Assembly (NCBI GenBank): GCA_937884605.1
Contig: CALGDM010000018.1
Span: 1 to 64,000, forward strand
Direction: 5' to 3'
Length of the DNA: 64,000 bases
Source of the DNA: an uncultured Spiribacter sp.
GTDB taxonomy: Bacteria; Pseudomonadota; Gammaproteobacteria; Nitrococcales; Nitrococcaceae
A program made the translations under genes and the position numbers. Each line of letters begins with the position of its first letter. Position 1 is the first letter of the stretch. Under the pieces are notes generated by a model that did no database searches, was not told the origin of the DNA, and saw only the letters and a list, made by a program, of their open reading frames with translations. Below, piece after piece: positions 63,477 to 64,000 of this stretch.

Positions 63477-64000
63477 ATGAATGACAATGTCCACCACCTC
63501 TCCCCGCTGCTGCGCCAGTCCAGCGACATTCTGGTCGAGAGCGCGCAAGGGATGTACGTCTATTCCGAGGATGGCGGCAAGTACATGGATTTTGCGTCGG
63601 GGATCGGTGTGCTCAGCACCGGTCATTGCCATCCGCGGGTGGTCGAGGCGGCGAAGGCCCAGATCGATCGGGTCGTGCACGCCCAGTACGCGATCATGAA
63701 GCATCAGCCGATCCTCGATCTCTCGGATCGGATTGTCGAGCTGATGCCTGACGCCATTGACAGCGTGTTCTTCTCGAACGCCGGGACCGAGGCGGTGGAG
63801 GCGTCGATCCGGCTGGCCCGCCAGGCCACGGGCAAGCCCAACATCATCGCCTTCCGCGGCTGCTTCCATGGCCGCACCATGGGCTCGCTGGCAACCACCA
63901 GTTCCAGTGCCGCGGTGCGTCAGGGCGTTCAGCCGCTGATGGGCGGGGTCGTCACGGCGCCATTCCCGGACACCAACTGGTACAACATGAGCGAGGACGA
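63477..64000 (+). CDS. Class III PLP-dependent aminotransferase, N-terminal part (cut by window edge)
   Basis: 174 residues are present and the frame is open to the last base. VYSEDGGKYMDFASGIGVLSTGH at the N-terminus, VFFSNAGTEAVEASIRLAR (phosphate-binding region) and IIAFRGCFHGRTMGSLATT are class III (ornithine/4-aminobutyrate) blocks. The PLP Lys would lie beyond the window. AGGAGG (63464-63469) is 7 bases before the ATG. Substrate cannot be told: GABA, other omega-amino acids or amines are candidates. Confidence 0.88.
   Translation, partial: MNDNVHHLSPLLRQSSDILVESAQGMYVYSEDGGKYMDFASGIGVLSTGHCHPRVVEAAKAQIDRVVHAQYAIMKHQPILDLSDRIVELMPDAIDSVFFSNAGTEAVEASIRLARQATGKPNIIAFRGCFHGRTMGSLATTSSSAAVRQGVQPLMGGVVTAPFPDTNWYNMSED

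Overview
The window is GC-rich, densely coded chromosome of a gammaproteobacterium. The gene neighbourhoods are the evidence: yebC-ruvCAB-tolQRAB-pal-cpoB-tRNA-Lys, bepA/perM-bcp-gcvR/dapA-bamC, and glyA-nrdR-ribDCBAH-nusB-thiL-fnr. Class III polyhydroxyalkanoate (PHA) synthase genes (phaE-phaC), many Asp/Glu-rich exported proteins and very tight packing suggest a streamlined, probably halophilic member of the Chromatiales/Ectothiorhodospiraceae (Spiribacter-like). That placement is inference from gene content, not from a search.

Layout. 1-1163: small decayed accessory patch (response-regulator fragment, hipB-like regulator with its operator, twice-deleted hipA) at the 3' end of a tRNA-Lys. 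1164-9167: tRNA-Lys and the Tol-Pal envelope system, RuvABC Holliday-junction machinery and YebC, all on the minus strand. 9259-16079: pabB, then a PHA locus split into phaA-phaR-phaB (+) and phaE-phaC-rbsK (-). 16131-26569: envelope protease BepA, PerM, PIN-PhoH, Bcp, GcvR, DapA, BamC and PurL. 26574-31007: DUF815 ATPase, DUF2007 protein, ABC-F protein YheS, and a stand-alone branched-chain amino acid binding protein. 31015-38830: sulfate transporter (sbp-cysT-cysW-cysA) and branched-chain amino acid transporter (livG-F-H-M), with slyD. 38968-43850: DMT exporter, oligopeptidase B, DUF2058 protein, SHOCT lipoprotein, Mn-type superoxide dismutase. 43822-51466: minus-strand run metH, ialB-like, hpf, a sulfotransferase-glycosyltransferase fusion and a polysaccharide deacetylase-like protein. 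51553-55231: small membrane protein, LoiP-like protease, purU, ettA. 55348-64000: glyA, nrdR, riboflavin genes, nusB, thiL, an FNR-type regulator, sufT, and the start of a class III aminotransferase cut by the window edge.

How the genes work together. The PHA genes make acetoacetyl-CoA (PhaA), reduce it (PhaB) and polymerise it (PhaEC) under the PhaR repressor. The phaR-phaB junction carries a strong sigma70-like promoter, a 15-bp palindrome fitting the PhaR-type TGC-N3-GCA core, and a 10-bp stem that would hide the phaB ribosome-binding site only in read-through mRNA. Sulfate import feeds sulfur metabolism and could supply PAPS to the sulfotransferase domain of the fusion protein. Most of the rest is core housekeeping.

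Most worth following up: the phaB leader switch; the 751-aa sulfotransferase-glycosyltransferase fusion coupled to hpf and a deacetylase; cysT, whose full-length frame has only an ATC at the expected start; and the decayed hipBA at tRNA-Lys. No CRISPR array, prophage or intact insertion sequence was seen. No stretch over 300 bases lacks a gene; the largest gaps (13147-13391 and 34800-35038) are described as features.
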